From NCBI RefSeq assembly GCF_020551945.1, contig NZ_JAJBZH010000003.1, positions 62,001 to 126,000 of the forward strand: 64,000 nucleotides of DNA, in the 5' to 3' direction. How positions within the stretch are numbered: position 1 is the stretch's first letter; each line of letters starts with the position of its first letter. Position numbers and translations under genes: made by a program. Under the pieces are notes generated by a model. The model was not told the origin of the DNA and searched no databases. It saw nothing but the letters and a program-made list of their open reading frames with translations. This DNA comes from Cellulosimicrobium marinum (GTDB lineage Bacteria > Actinomycetota > Actinomycetes > Actinomycetales > Cellulomonadaceae). Below are positions 8,030 through 16,752 of this stretch, in pieces.

Positions 8030-9676
8030 TCAGTGCGCGGTGGCCTTCTCCGCACCGGCCCCCGTGAGGGAGCGCACCTCCATCTCGGCGAACTTCTCCG
8101 GGTGCGGCTTCTCCTTGCTCAGGTACGTCCCGAGGATCCCCAGGAGGAACGCGAGCGGGATGGACACGATGCCGGGGTTGCTCAGCGGGAAGATCGCGAA
8201 GTCGACGTCGGTGTTCTTGATCATCGACAGGCTCGCGCCGGTGACCGGGTCGACCTTGCCCGAGACGACGGGCGAGAACGCGATGAGCACGACGCACGAG
8301 ATCAGACCGCCGTACATGCTCCACAGGGCGCCGGACGTGTTGAACCGCTTCCAGAACAGCGAGTAGAGGATCGTGGGCAGGTTCGCGCTCGCCGCGACGG
8401 CGAACGCCAGCGCGACGAGGAAGGCGACGTTCTGCCCCTGCGCGAAGATGCCGCCGAGGATCGCGAGCACGCCGATGACGACGACGGTGATGCGCGCGAC
8501 GCGCACTTCGCCGTCGGGCTTCACCTCGCCCTTCTTGATGACGTTGGCGTAGATGTCGTGCGCGAAGCTCGCCGCGGCCGTGATCGTCAGTCCGGCGACG
8601 ACCGCGAGGATCGTCGCGAACGCCACGGCCGAGATGAAGCCGAGCAGGATCTCCCCGCCGAGCGCGAACGCGAGGAGCGGCGCCGCGGAGTTCACGCCGC
8701 CGGGTGCGGCGCTGATCTCCTCCGGCCCGACGAGCGCCCCTGCGCCGTACCCGAGCACGAGCGTGAACAGGTAGAAGATGCCGATGAGCCAGATCGCCCA
8801 GACGACCGAGCGACGCGCCTCCTTGGCCGACGGCACGGTGTAGAAGCGCATGAGGACGTGCGGCAGCCCGGCCGTGCCGAGGACGAGCGCGAGCGCGAGG
8901 GAGACGAAGTCGAGCTGCGTCGTGCCGCTGAGCCCGTACTGCTTGCCCGGCTCGACGACGGCCTCGCCGCCGGGGCCGGCCGCGTCGATCGCGCCCTGCA
9001 GGAGGTCGGACAGGTTGAACCCGAACTGCGCGAGCACCCAGATCGTCATGACGCCCGCACCGGCGATGAGCAGCACGGCCTTGATGATCTGCACCCACGT
9101 GGTGCCCTTCATGCCTCCGACGAGGACGTAGAGGATCATCAGCGCGCCGACCACCGCGACGACGACGCTCTGGCCCGCGGTGGAGTCGATCCCGAGGAGG
9201 AGCGCGACGAGCCCGCCGGCCCCGGCCATCTGGGCGAGGAGGTAGAAGAACACGACGGCGAGCGTGGCGAGGGCGGCGGCCATGCGCACGGGGCGCTGCT
9301 TGAGCCGGAACGACAGGACGTCGGCCATCGTGAACTTGCCGGTGTTGCGCAGGAGCTCGGCGACGAGCAGCAGCGCGACGAGCCACGCGACGAGGAAGCC
9401 GATCGAGTAGAGGAACCCGTCGTAGCCGTTGATCGCGATGGCGCCGCAGATGCCGAGGAAGCTCGCGGCCGACAGGTAGTCGCCCGCGATGGCGGTGCCG
9501 TTCTGCGGGCCGGTGAAGCTACGGCCGCCGGCGTAGTAGTCCGCCGCGGACTTGTTCTGGCGCGAGGCGCGCAGCACGATGACGAGCGTCACGGCGACGA
9601 ACGCGGCGAAGATCGAGACGTTGACGACGGGGTTCCCGACGTCGGTCGCCGTGGCGGCCAGGAGGCGGGTGCTCAC
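8030..9676 (-). CDS. Sodium:solute symporter (acetate/monocarboxylate ActP-like)
   Basis: 548 aa, about 13 membrane helices. Sodium:solute symporter signatures include YYAGGRSFTGPQNGTAIAGD near the N-terminus and GTAGLPHVLMRFYTVPSAKEARRS in the middle. The order and wording match ActP/MctC monocarboxylate (acetate, pyruvate, propionate) carriers. GTG 9676 is chosen because its GTGA overlaps the stop of the DUF485 gene, coupling the two, and because the first helix follows soon after. DUF485 proteins accompany this transporter family in many bacteria. The C-terminus is cytoplasmic and charged. Confidence 0.9.
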   Translation of the reverse strand: MSTRLLAATATDVGNPVVNVSIFAAFVAVTLVIVLRASRQNKSAADYYAGGRSFTGPQNGTAIAGDYLSAASFLGICGAIAINGYDGFLYSIGFLVAWLVALLLVAELLRNTGKFTMADVLSFRLKQRPVRMAAALATLAVVFFYLLAQMAGAGGLVALLLGIDSTAGQSVVVAVVGALMILYVLVGGMKGTTWVQIIKAVLLIAGAGVMTIWVLAQFGFNLSDLLQGAIDAAGPGGEAVVEPGKQYGLSGTTQLDFVSLALALVLGTAGLPHVLMRFYTVPSAKEARRSVVWAIWLIGIFYLFTLVLGYGAGALVGPEEISAAPGGVNSAAPLLAFALGGEILLGFISAVAFATILAVVAGLTITAAASFAHDIYANVIKKGEVKPDGEVRVARITVVVIGVLAILGGIFAQGQNVAFLVALAFAVAASANLPTILYSLFWKRFNTSGALWSMYGGLISCVVLIAFSPVVSGKVDPVTGASLSMIKNTDVDFAIFPLSNPGIVSIPLAFLLGILGTYLSKEKPHPEKFAEMEVRSLTGAGAEKATAH

Positions 9677-10023
9677 AGCTCGTCCTCCTCGATCTCGCGG
9701 CGCAGCTCGTCGGCGGCGGCGTCGAACCTCTTGTTGGCCCAGCGGGCGTAGATCATCGTGATCGCGAAGGTGGACACGAACTGGCCGAGCCCGAGGAGCA
9801 GGCCGACGGTGATGTTGCCCCAGACGCGGGTGCTCATGAGGTCGTGCGCGTACGTCGCGAGGAGCACGTACACGAAGTACCAGACGAGGAACAGCGCCGT
9901 CATGGGGAACACGAAGTTCCGGAAGCGCCGGCGCAGGTCCTGGAACTCGGGCGAACGCTGCACGCGCTGGTAGTCGGTCTCTGCGGCGGGCACCGGTGAG
10001 GGTGCGGCCGGTACGTCGGTCAT
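9673..10023 (-). CDS. DUF485 membrane protein, partner of the symporter
   Basis: 116 aa. A polar N-terminus (QRVQRSPEFQDLRRRFRNFV) precedes two membrane helices (FPMTALFLVWYFVYVLLATY; NITVGLLLGLGQFVSTFAIT), followed by an acidic tail ending EEDEL. This matches DUF485/YjcH, found next to ActP-type acetate carriers and thought to assist them. The stop overlaps the symporter start. A 15-bp near-perfect palindrome about 105 nt upstream may control the pair. Confidence 0.9.
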   Translation of the reverse strand: MTDVPAAPSPVPAAETDYQRVQRSPEFQDLRRRFRNFVFPMTALFLVWYFVYVLLATYAHDLMSTRVWGNITVGLLLGLGQFVSTFAITMIYARWANKRFDAAADELRREIEEDEL

Positions 10024-10127
10024 GACGCCTCCGTCGGGTCACGGGGAGCACGCGACGACACCGGTGACGACACGGGTGACGCCGACCACCACGCACCATC
10101 GCGTGCTCGGGGCGACGTTCTCACCCC

Positions 10128-10142
10128 CGGCACAATGTGCCG
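10128..10142. promoter_or_regulatory. Palindromic operator candidate upstream of the DUF485-symporter operon
   Basis: CGGCACAATGTGCCG is a palindrome apart from its central base. On the minus strand a TTGCGG hexamer lies 17 nt before CACATT inside the palindrome, so the site would overlap the -10 region of the operon promoter. The regulator is unknown. Confidence 0.4.
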
Positions 10143-10190
10143 TAGGTCACTTCTGTCCGCAACACCCGTCGTCGGCGTGCCGCGAGCGCG

Positions 10191-11051
10191 TCAAGCGCGC
10201 ACGTACTCCAGGTCCGTGATGACGCGCCCCGCGGCCTCGCCCTTGCGCTCGAACCCCGTGAGCACCCGCCCCGCGAACCGCGGCGCGGTCCCCCCGGGAC
10301 CGTGCACGTTGCGCAGGCCGGGTGCGGCGTCGAGCACCTCGAGCATCTGCTCGGCGTACTCCGCCCAGTCGGTCGCGAGGCGCAGGGTGCCCGCGTCCGC
10401 CCCGCCGACAGTCGCATCGGCAGGACCGCCGTCCGATCCGGCGCCTGCCCCCGGCGCGCGCAGCACCCGCTCGACGAGCGGCACGAACGACGGCGCCACG
10501 AGGCGCCGCTTGTGGTGGCGCGACTTGTGCCAGGGGTCGGGGAAGAAGACCCACAGCTCGTCGACGCTGCCCTGCGGGAGCGTCGTGGCCAGCAGCTCGG
10601 CGGCGTTCGCCTGGACGAGCCGCACGTTGGTCAGGCCGCGCTGCGACGCGCGCAGCACCGTCTGCGCCAGGCCGGGCGCGTACACCTCGACCGCGAGGAA
10701 GTCCGTCGCCGGGTCGGCCTCGGCGGCCGCGACGACCGCCTCGCCCTGCCCGGAGCCGATCTCGACGACGAGGCGGGCCTGGCGCCCGAAGACCGCCGCC
10801 GGGTCGAGCACGAACCCCGGGTCGACGGACGTGCGCGCGACGTCGCGCGGCACGTCCACGACGAACTCGTCGCGGTGCGCGTCCCACGCGCGCTGCTGGC
10901 GCCGGGCGAGCCGGCCGCTGCGGCGCACGAACGACACGGGCTGCGTCCGGTAGCGCGGCCGGTCGTCGACCGGTGTCCCCGGGTCGGCCGGCGTCCCGGA
11001 GTCGGACAGGGACGTGGGCTCGGCGAGGGAGTCGGGAGTGGGCTCGGGCAC
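10191..11051 (-). CDS. trmB: tRNA (guanine-N7-)-methyltransferase
   Basis: 286-aa S-adenosylmethionine-dependent enzyme forming m7G46 in tRNA. The SAM site is VEIGSGQGEAVV, then VEVYAPGLAQ and the family signature FPDPWHKSRHHKRRL. The first ~30 residues are an Asp/Pro/Ser-rich extension outside the fold. A Gly/Ala-rich insert (GAGAGSDGGPADATVGGADAG, in two parts) lengthens the loop before LRLATDWAEYAEQM. GTG 11051 sits 6 nt after TACCCT with no ribosome site, so it is probably leaderless. A strong hairpin (11083-11111) separates it from the upstream phosphoesterase gene. Confidence 0.95.
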   Translation of the reverse strand: MPEPTPDSLAEPTSLSDSGTPADPGTPVDDRPRYRTQPVSFVRRSGRLARRQQRAWDAHRDEFVVDVPRDVARTSVDPGFVLDPAAVFGRQARLVVEIGSGQGEAVVAAAEADPATDFLAVEVYAPGLAQTVLRASQRGLTNVRLVQANAAELLATTLPQGSVDELWVFFPDPWHKSRHHKRRLVAPSFVPLVERVLRAPGAGAGSDGGPADATVGGADAGTLRLATDWAEYAEQMLEVLDAAPGLRNVHGPGGTAPRFAGRVLTGFERKGEAAGRVITDLEYVRA

Positions 11052-11082
11052 CGCACCAGGGTACGGCGCCCCGCACGCGGGA

Positions 11083-11111
11083 CGGCCCGCGGACCCGTGG
11101 TCCGCGGGCCG
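11083..11111 (-). terminator. Terminator after the metallophosphoesterase gene
   Basis: CGGCCCGCGGACC (11083-11095) pairs with GGTCCGCGGGCCG (11099-11111), a 13-bp stem with a 3-nt loop, 41 nt after the stop of the large minus-strand gene. It has no T-run. Confidence 0.65.
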
Positions 11112-11152
11112 CCCGTCTGCGGTCCGTCACCCGGCGGGCGACGGTCTCGGGG

Positions 11153-14100
11153 TCAGCCGCAGGACGTGGCGTCGTACGCGACGTCGACCGCGACCGACCG
11201 GCCGTCGCCGACGGCCGCGACCTGGGCCGTGCCGGCCTCGACCGACGCGGACCGCACGGCGAACGCCTGGTACGCCGAGGCGCCCGGCTGCACGCCGGGG
11301 ACCGTGCGCGTGCCGAACGGCGTCGTCAGCGTGACGTCGACGGGCACGGTGTCGTCGTTCGTCGCGCGCACGGCGACGACAGCGCGACCGGCCATGCACT
11401 GGGCACGGGCCGTGGTGGAGACCACCAGGCCGTCGGTCGTGGGCGCGGTCGTGAAGGACTGCACCGGCGAGACGGCGCGCCCGCCGTCGGCGCTCGTCGC
11501 CGTCACCGACCACGCGTACCGCGTGCCCGGCTCGAGGCCGTCCCACGTGACCGTCGCTACCTCGCCGGACGCGACCGTCGCCGAGCCGACCTCCTCGGCC
11601 TGCGCGAAGAGCTGCACCGCGTCCGTGGACAGCGTCGTGGTGCGGCTCGTCAGGTCGACGGGGACGGTGAAGTCGTCCTCGCGGCCGTCGTAGCGCAGCT
11701 CGTCGTCGTACTCGGTCGCGCCGAAGTTCTCGAGCCACGGGGAGTAGGTGTCGACGATCATCTCGGACCGGTCGACGTCGAACTGCAGCAGGCGGAAGAA
11801 GCTCGCCCCCAGCCGCAGGCCCTCCTCCGGCGTGTACCCGCCGACCTCCGTCAGCCCGGCCTCCTGCGCGGTGACCTCGTAGAACTGGTAGTCGGCGAGG
11901 AGCTCGACGACACCGCTGCCCTCGGTGCCGACGTCCTGACGGACGTTGATGCCGACGCCGTGGCGGTGGCCGGCGAGGACGAGGAACACGTTCTCGTTCG
12001 GCTCGACGACCTTGCGGTGCACGAGCAGCCCGTCGGGGGTGGAGATCTCGGACCCGCGACCGTCGGGGCTCGGGCTCGGCACGAGGTAGTCGTGGGTGAG
12101 GACGACGGCGTTGCGGTCCGCGAACTGCTCCAGGACGCCGTCCGCCCAGGCCGCCTCCTCGTCCGTCACGCCGTACGAGAGGTACACCGCGACGAAGTCC
12201 AGGCCGCCGGCCGTGAAGAGGTCGTAGTGGTTCTGGTTGTCGCCCTCGCGCCACGGCCCGCCGTACGACGCGTCCCGCCAGCCGGCGGACAGCGCCTCGT
12301 AGCGGTCCGGGCCGTAGAACTCGTTGAACAGCGCCCCGGGGCCGTTGTCCTGGCCCGTGAGGTTGTCGTGGTTGCCCGCGAGCACGCCGTTGGGGATGCC
12401 CGCCTCGTCGACGATGCGCTGCGCGGCCGACGACACCTCGTACTCGCCGCGCACCTGGGCGGCCATCGCCTCGTCGGCGGGGACGCGCGTGTAGTTCTCC
12501 ATGATGTCGCCCGTGTGGGCCATGTACGCGATCTTGCGGTCGTCGGCGTTGTCGGCGACCCACTGCGTGACGTCGGTGTAGGCCTGGCGCCACACGGCGC
12601 GCTCCTCGGCCGTCTCCTGCTCGACCGCGCCCTCGGACAGGTACTGCGTGTCCGTGAGGTGCACGAGGGAGAAGTCGATCCCGTCACGGTCGGCGAACGA
12701 CGTCTCCTGCGTCGACCCGCCCGCGCCGATGTCGTCGGCGAACGGGTCGGTGGCGGTGACGAGGACGTGGACCGTCCCCTCGTGCGCGTGCCCCGACCCG
12801 AGGACCGCGGAGAGCTCGGTGGCGCCCTCGACGGCCCCGCGCGCGGAGGCGAGGGGCGTCCAGGCCGCGCCGTCCCACACGTGGAGGGTCGCCAGGCGCT
12901 GCGGGTCGACGACGCCGTCCCAGCGCACGACCTGGCCCGACACGTCGCCCTCGGCGGCGATCTCGAACCGCTGGTACGCGACGTCGCGCGACCGCGGGGA
13001 GTCGAGCCGTGCGTCGTCGCCCGGGACGAGGGCGTCGACGGCGGCCGGCTCCTCGCCCTCGACCTGCAGGGAGGCGGGGAGGGTGGACGTCTCGCCCTGC
13101 GCCGCGAGGACGGGGGTGGCGGTCGCGGCCCGGGAGAACGTCGCGGTCACGTCGCCGCCGCCCGGGACGGCCACGCGGGCGCCCAGCTCGACGGATCCCT
13201 CGACGCCGGTGGTGCCGGCCTCGGGCGTGAGGTCCGTCGGGACGTCGGGGATGCCGAGGCTCGTGAAGGCGACCTCGTGCGTGCTCTCGTTGCCGAGCAC
13301 GTCCGTCGCGGTGACGACGAGCGCGTGGTCCCCGGCCTCGAGGCCCGGGCCGACGGGCGCGCCCGGCTCCACCGTCTCGCCGTCGAGCGTGACGTGCGGG
13401 CCGTCGAGCACGCCCGCGGGGTCCTCGACCTCGACCGCGAGGGCCGTCGCGACCTCCAGCACGGCACCGGCAGCGGGCGTGCTCGCCACGACCGCGGGGC
13501 CGGTGTTGTCCGTCGTCACGGTGCGGCGCGCGGCCGCGCCCGCCGCCGTCGCGGACGTGATGACGTGCTCCCCGTCGGCGAGCGTCGCGGTGTCGAGGTC
13601 GGCGCGCAGACCGTGGGCGGGCGCGTCGTCGTCGAGCACGACGTCGAACGGCAGGTCGACCTCGGTCGGCTTGCTGCTCGAGCCGCAGTTGCCGTCGCCC
13701 ATGGAGTACGACGGCGCGATCCCGATCCCGGTGGCCGTGCCGTGGCTCGGCTCGAGGCCGATCCCCGAGATGGCGAAGTCGTCGCGGTTGTCACCGCACG
13801 ACGTCGGGAACGTCCCCGCCACGAAGGTGATCGCGTTGCGACCCGGGACGAGGTACCCGTTGGGGACGTCGACCCGTACCGTCTCGCTCACGTAGTCGCG
13901 GTCCACGAGGTCGATCCGCTGCCCGTTGACGAGCAGGTGGTTGACGTAGCGCGCCTCGATGGAGTTCGAGCCCACGGTGAAGACGAACGCCGAGGTCCCG
14001 CCACCGAGGGTCTCGACGGCGCTCAGCGGCGTGCCGTCGACCTCGATGCCCGACGGCGCGTCCCCGCCCTCGGGCGGTGTCGCGAGGATCGTCTGGCGCC

Positions 14101-14953
14101 CGGTGAGGAGCGCCCCGTCGGCGGGGGTGATCGCAGGCGCGCCGGGCGCGGAGTTGTTCACGGTCACGGCGCTCGTCGCCGACAGCCCGGCCGTCGTCGT
14201 CGCGCTCAGCGTGTGCGCGCCGTTCTCGAGGGTCGTCGTGTCCAGCTCCGCCGTGAGGCCGGTCGTGGCCCGGGGGTCCTGCGCGAGGTCGAACGTGAGG
14301 TCGGCGCTGCGCACCCGGCCCGTGTTCGTGCCGCACGACCCGTCGCCGAACGAGTAGGAGAACCTGTTGGCGCCGCCGTCGGCGACCTCGCCGAGCAGCT
14401 CCAGCGAGACGTCCGTGAGGTCGTAGTCGTCGTAGTTGTCCCCGCACGAGGTGGGGTACGTCCCGACGACGAACCGCACGTCGTTGGCGCCCTCGACGAG
14501 CCAGTCGGCGGGGACGTCGAGCACGACGCGCTCGGACACCATGTCGCGGTCGAGGTCGACGCGCTCGCCGTTGACGAGCACGTAGCTGCCGTAGCGCGCC
14601 TCGATCGAGTTGCTGCCGACGTCGAACAGCAGCCGTGCGGTCGCGGGTACCGGGTCGGCGTCGAGCGGCGCGCCGTCGACGGCGAGCTCGGCGACCGCGT
14701 CGCCCGGCTGGACGGGCTGCGCGGTCACGGTGACCGTCCCGTCGAGGTAGCTCCCGGCGGTCGGGTGGAGCTCGGGCGTCCCGCTCGGCTCCTCGGGGCC
14801 GTCCGCCGCGGCGTGCGCGGACCGGTCGGGGTCGGCGGGTGCCGCGGTCGCGGCGGCGGGCACCAGAACGCCGGCGGCGAGGCCGGCCGCCAGGGCGGCG
14901 GCGAGCGCGGGGCGTCTCCTGCGGGTGCGGTGCGTGTGCACGTGGGCGTGCAT
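11153..14953 (-). CDS. Giant secreted metallophosphoesterase with duplicated N-terminal module
   Basis: 1266 aa, exported. An RRRR-containing signal peptide ends near AAATAAPA. Two tandem ~150-aa modules follow, each with VGSNSIEARY, VLVNG or LLVNG, and FPTSCGDN or YPTSCGDN, linked by Ig-like stretches. The catalytic calcineurin-like domain starts near residue 757: VHLTDTQYL, THTGDIMENY-type GDI, LAGNHDN (~860), VLTHDY and LAGHRHGVGIN (~995). Then come a fibronectin/purple-acid-phosphatase-like domain near 1130-1190 (GLEPGTRYAWSVTATS) and a C-terminal beta domain with two cysteines. RBS GAGAGGAC precedes ATG 14953. Likely an extracellular phosphodiesterase or phosphatase; the duplicated modules look like adhesion or binding units. 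No sortase motif is seen. Confidence 0.85.
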   Translation of the reverse strand: MHAHVHTHRTRRRRPALAAALAAGLAAGVLVPAAATAAPADPDRSAHAAADGPEEPSGTPELHPTAGSYLDGTVTVTAQPVQPGDAVAELAVDGAPLDADPVPATARLLFDVGSNSIEARYGSYVLVNGERVDLDRDMVSERVVLDVPADWLVEGANDVRFVVGTYPTSCGDNYDDYDLTDVSLELLGEVADGGANRFSYSFGDGSCGTNTGRVRSADLTFDLAQDPRATTGLTAELDTTTLENGAHTLSATTTAGLSATSAVTVNNSAPGAPAITPADGALLTGRQTILATPPEGGDAPSGIEVDGTPLSAVETLGGGTSAFVFTVGSNSIEARYVNHLLVNGQRIDLVDRDYVSETVRVDVPNGYLVPGRNAITFVAGTFPTSCGDNRDDFAISGIGLEPSHGTATGIGIAPSYSMGDGNCGSSSKPTEVDLPFDVVLDDDAPAHGLRADLDTATLADGEHVITSATAAGAAARRTVTTDNTGPAVVASTPAAGAVLEVATALAVEVEDPAGVLDGPHVTLDGETVEPGAPVGPGLEAGDHALVVTATDVLGNESTHEVAFTSLGIPDVPTDLTPEAGTTGVEGSVELGARVAVPGGGDVTATFSRAATATPVLAAQGETSTLPASLQVEGEEPAAVDALVPGDDARLDSPRSRDVAYQRFEIAAEGDVSGQVVRWDGVVDPQRLATLHVWDGAAWTPLASARGAVEGATELSAVLGSGHAHEGTVHVLVTATDPFADDIGAGGSTQETSFADRDGIDFSLVHLTDTQYLSEGAVEQETAEERAVWRQAYTDVTQWVADNADDRKIAYMAHTGDIMENYTRVPADEAMAAQVRGEYEVSSAAQRIVDEAGIPNGVLAGNHDNLTGQDNGPGALFNEFYGPDRYEALSAGWRDASYGGPWREGDNQNHYDLFTAGGLDFVAVYLSYGVTDEEAAWADGVLEQFADRNAVVLTHDYLVPSPSPDGRGSEISTPDGLLVHRKVVEPNENVFLVLAGHRHGVGINVRQDVGTEGSGVVELLADYQFYEVTAQEAGLTEVGGYTPEEGLRLGASFFRLLQFDVDRSEMIVDTYSPWLENFGATEYDDELRYDGREDDFTVPVDLTSRTTTLSTDAVQLFAQAEEVGSATVASGEVATVTWDGLEPGTRYAWSVTATSADGGRAVSPVQSFTTAPTTDGLVVSTTARAQCMAGRAVVAVRATNDDTVPVDVTLTTPFGTRTVPGVQPGASAYQAFAVRSASVEAGTAQVAAVGDGRSVAVDVAYDATSCG

Positions 14954-15112
14954 CGTCGTGTCCTCTCGTGGTCGGCAGGCGAAGGGCACGGCGACCACCG
15001 TCGCCCGGGGCGACCGCACCCGCACCGGACCCTTCCGCGCGCGGGTGAACAGCCGGACGAGCCGGGACGAACGGGAGGGAAAGGGTCGGCGGCGCGTGCG
15101 GGGACGACGAAA

Positions 15113-15139
15113 GCCGCCCACCGTGGGACGGTGGACGGC
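15113..15139 (-). terminator. Terminator after tRNA-Lys copy 1
   Basis: GCCGCCCACC (15113-15122) pairs with GGTGGACGGC (15130-15139) with one G-U. On the minus strand it is followed by TTTCGTC. Confidence 0.65.
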
Positions 15140-15164
15140 CTCGACCGGGCAGGTGCCCGAGGGG

Positions 15165-15237
<73 letters not shown>

Positions 15238-15306
15238 GCGGGAGGAACGGTACCAGCCGCACGCTCCCGTGCTCGACGCCGTGGGACAGGTCCTGACCCA
15301 CGATTC

Positions 15307-15333
15307 AGGCCGCCCACGAACGGTGGACGGCCT
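15307..15333 (-). terminator. Terminator after tRNA-Lys copy 2
   Basis: AGGCCGCCCAC (15307-15317) pairs with GTGGACGGCCT (15323-15333) with one wobble. It resembles the hairpin after copy 1, so the duplicated unit includes the terminator. Confidence 0.65.
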
Positions 15334-15345
15334 GGTCGTCGATGG

Positions 15346-15418
<73 letters not shown>

Positions 15419-15514
15419 GCGAGAGAAAACACTAGCAGCCGCGTGACCGCGCCGGAAATCCTCACGGGACGGCGACCTGTGACGTGCACGACAGGTCCCG
15501 CGCCCGGGACGACG

Positions 15515-15862
15515 TCAGAGATAGAGGCCCGTCGGGCCGCCCTCGTCGACCTCCTGGGAGACGGCGTGCACGTCGCGCTCGCGCAGCAGCACGAGGTCCT
15601 TGCCGCCGAGCTCCACCTCGGCGCGCTCGTCGGGGTCGAACAGCACGCGGTCCCCCACCGCGACCTGGCGCACGTGCTCCCCCGCGGCGACGACGACGGC
15701 CCACGCGAGACGCTTCGGCCCGACCGCCGTCGCCGGGATGACGAGGCCCGCCGCGCTCTGCCGCTCGCTCGCGTCGGTCTCCGGGTCGACGAGGAGGCGG
15801 TCGTGCAGCATCCGGATCGGCAGGTCGGCCGGGCGGGCGGAGGGGGACGTCGTCTTGCTCAC
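15515..15862 (-). CDS. GroES/Cpn10-fold co-chaperonin-like protein
   Basis: 115 aa. After a short Ser/Ala/Pro leader, IRMLHDRLLVDPETDASERQ, GLVIPATAV, VVAAGEHVRQVAVGDRVLFDP and DLVLLRERDVHAV follow the GroES fold closely. No groEL gene is adjacent. Such stand-alone actinobacterial GroES-like proteins differ from the main groES by a more divergent mobile loop, so it may be a paralogue with its own role. GTG 15862 lies 7 nt after TAGCGT, a leaderless arrangement. It is divergent from the peroxiredoxin gene with only 66 bp between starts. Confidence 0.8.
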   Translation of the reverse strand: MSKTTSPSARPADLPIRMLHDRLLVDPETDASERQSAAGLVIPATAVGPKRLAWAVVVAAGEHVRQVAVGDRVLFDPDERAEVELGGKDLVLLRERDVHAVSQEVDEGGPTGLYL

Positions 15863-15928
15863 AGTCGCAACGCTACCCGTGTCGCCTACCCTCGGAAGCA
15901 CACCCGTGCCCCGGACCGAAGGAGCTCC

Positions 15929-16405
15929 ATGTCCACCCGTCTCGCCGTCGGCGACGCCGCCCCCGACTTCACCCTGCCCGCCGCGGACGGCTCGACCGTC
16001 ACGCTCTCGGAGCTGCGCGGCACCCGCGTCGTCGTCTACTTCTACCCCGCCGCCGGGACGCCCGGGTGCACGACCGAGGCGTGCGACTTCCGCGACAGCC
16101 TCGCGTCGCTCCAGGGCGCCGGCTACGCCGTCGTCGGCGTCTCGCCCGACCCGGTGGACAAGCTCGCCGCGTTCGTCGAGGCCGAGCACCTGACCTTCCC
16201 TCTCGTCTCCGACGTGGACAAGTCGGTGCTGGAGGCGTACGGCGCCTGGGGCGAGAAGAAGCTCTACGGCAAGACCGTCGTCGGCGTGATCCGCTCGACC
16301 GTCGTCGTGGACCCCGAGGGCGCCGTCCAGCTCGCCCAGTACAACGTCAAGGCGACCGGCCACGTCGCGAAGCTGCGCCGCGACCTCGGCATCGACCCGA
16401 AGTAG
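15929..16405 (+). CDS. bcp: Thioredoxin-dependent peroxiredoxin (BCP/PrxQ type)
   Basis: 158 aa. Peroxidatic Cys47 in TPGCTTEAC and resolving Cys52 five residues later mark the atypical 2-Cys PrxQ/BCP class, which reduces hydroperoxides using thioredoxin. The thioredoxin-fold core is intact (FTLPAADGSTVTLSEL; VVYFYPAAGTPGC). RBS AAGGAG lies 4 nt before ATG 15929. TACCCT about 40 nt upstream may be the -10 box. A 72-nt imperfect palindrome begins one base after the stop. Confidence 0.95.
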   Translation: MSTRLAVGDAAPDFTLPAADGSTVTLSELRGTRVVVYFYPAAGTPGCTTEACDFRDSLASLQGAGYAVVGVSPDPVDKLAAFVEAEHLTFPLVSDVDKSVLEAYGAWGEKKLYGKTVVGVIRSTVVVDPEGAVQLAQYNVKATGHVAKLRRDLGIDPK

Positions 16406-16477
16406 GGCGACCGCTGCACCTGCGGCCGAGTGGTGCACGTCGACGTGCATCGCTCGGCCGCGGGTGCGTCGGTCGCC
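16406..16477. terminator. Large imperfect palindrome after bcp
   Basis: Two 36-nt arms (16406-16441, 16442-16477) are complementary at about 30 positions and meet in the perfect centre TGCACGTCGACGTGCA. It starts directly after the bcp stop and probably ends that transcript. It is far longer than a normal terminator and has no T-run. Confidence 0.55.
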
Positions 16478-16515
16478 GGTGAGCGGTCGCCCGAGCGCCG
16501 TAGACTGACCCCCGC

Positions 16516-16597
16516 GCGCGAGTGGCGTAACTGGCAGCCGCGCCAGGTTTAGGTCCTGGTGTCCTCGGACGTGCGGGTTCGAGTCCCGCCTCGCGCA
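16516..16597 (+). tRNA. tRNA-Leu (TAG)
   Basis: 82-nt class II tRNA: acceptor GCGCGAG/CTCGCGC, anticodon TAG in loop TTTAGGT, long variable arm TGTCCTCGGACGT, T-arm GCGGGTTCGAGTCCCGC. CCA is not encoded. TAGACT at 16501-16506 is a likely -10 box. Confidence 0.95.
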
Positions 16598-16645
16598 CCC
16601 TCGTGCACGACCCTCCCTTCGGCTTGCGAGCGGTCGACACCGGCC

Positions 16646-16651
16646 TAGCGT
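16646..16651 (+). promoter_or_regulatory. -10 box of the GH81 gene
   Basis: TAGCGT ends 5 nt before the CelR-type operator, which places the transcription start at or next to the operator and gives a leader of about 95 nt before GTG 16753. Confidence 0.5.
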
Positions 16652-16656
16652 GGACG

Positions 16657-16670
16657 TGGGAGCGCTCCCA
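16657..16670. promoter_or_regulatory. CelR/CebR-type LacI-family operator
   Basis: TGGGAGCGCTCCCA is a perfect 14-bp palindrome. It is identical to the operator established for Thermobifida CelR and Streptomyces CebR, which release DNA on binding cellobiose-type sugars. It overlaps the expected transcription start of the GH81 gene, a position that would block transcription. Confidence 0.85.
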
Positions 16671-16752
16671 GGGCCTCCTGGCCCGGCGACGACGCCGGGC
16701 GACCCGCGCGGGACGACGACGTGCCGCGCCCGACCCTCCGAGGTGAGACGTC

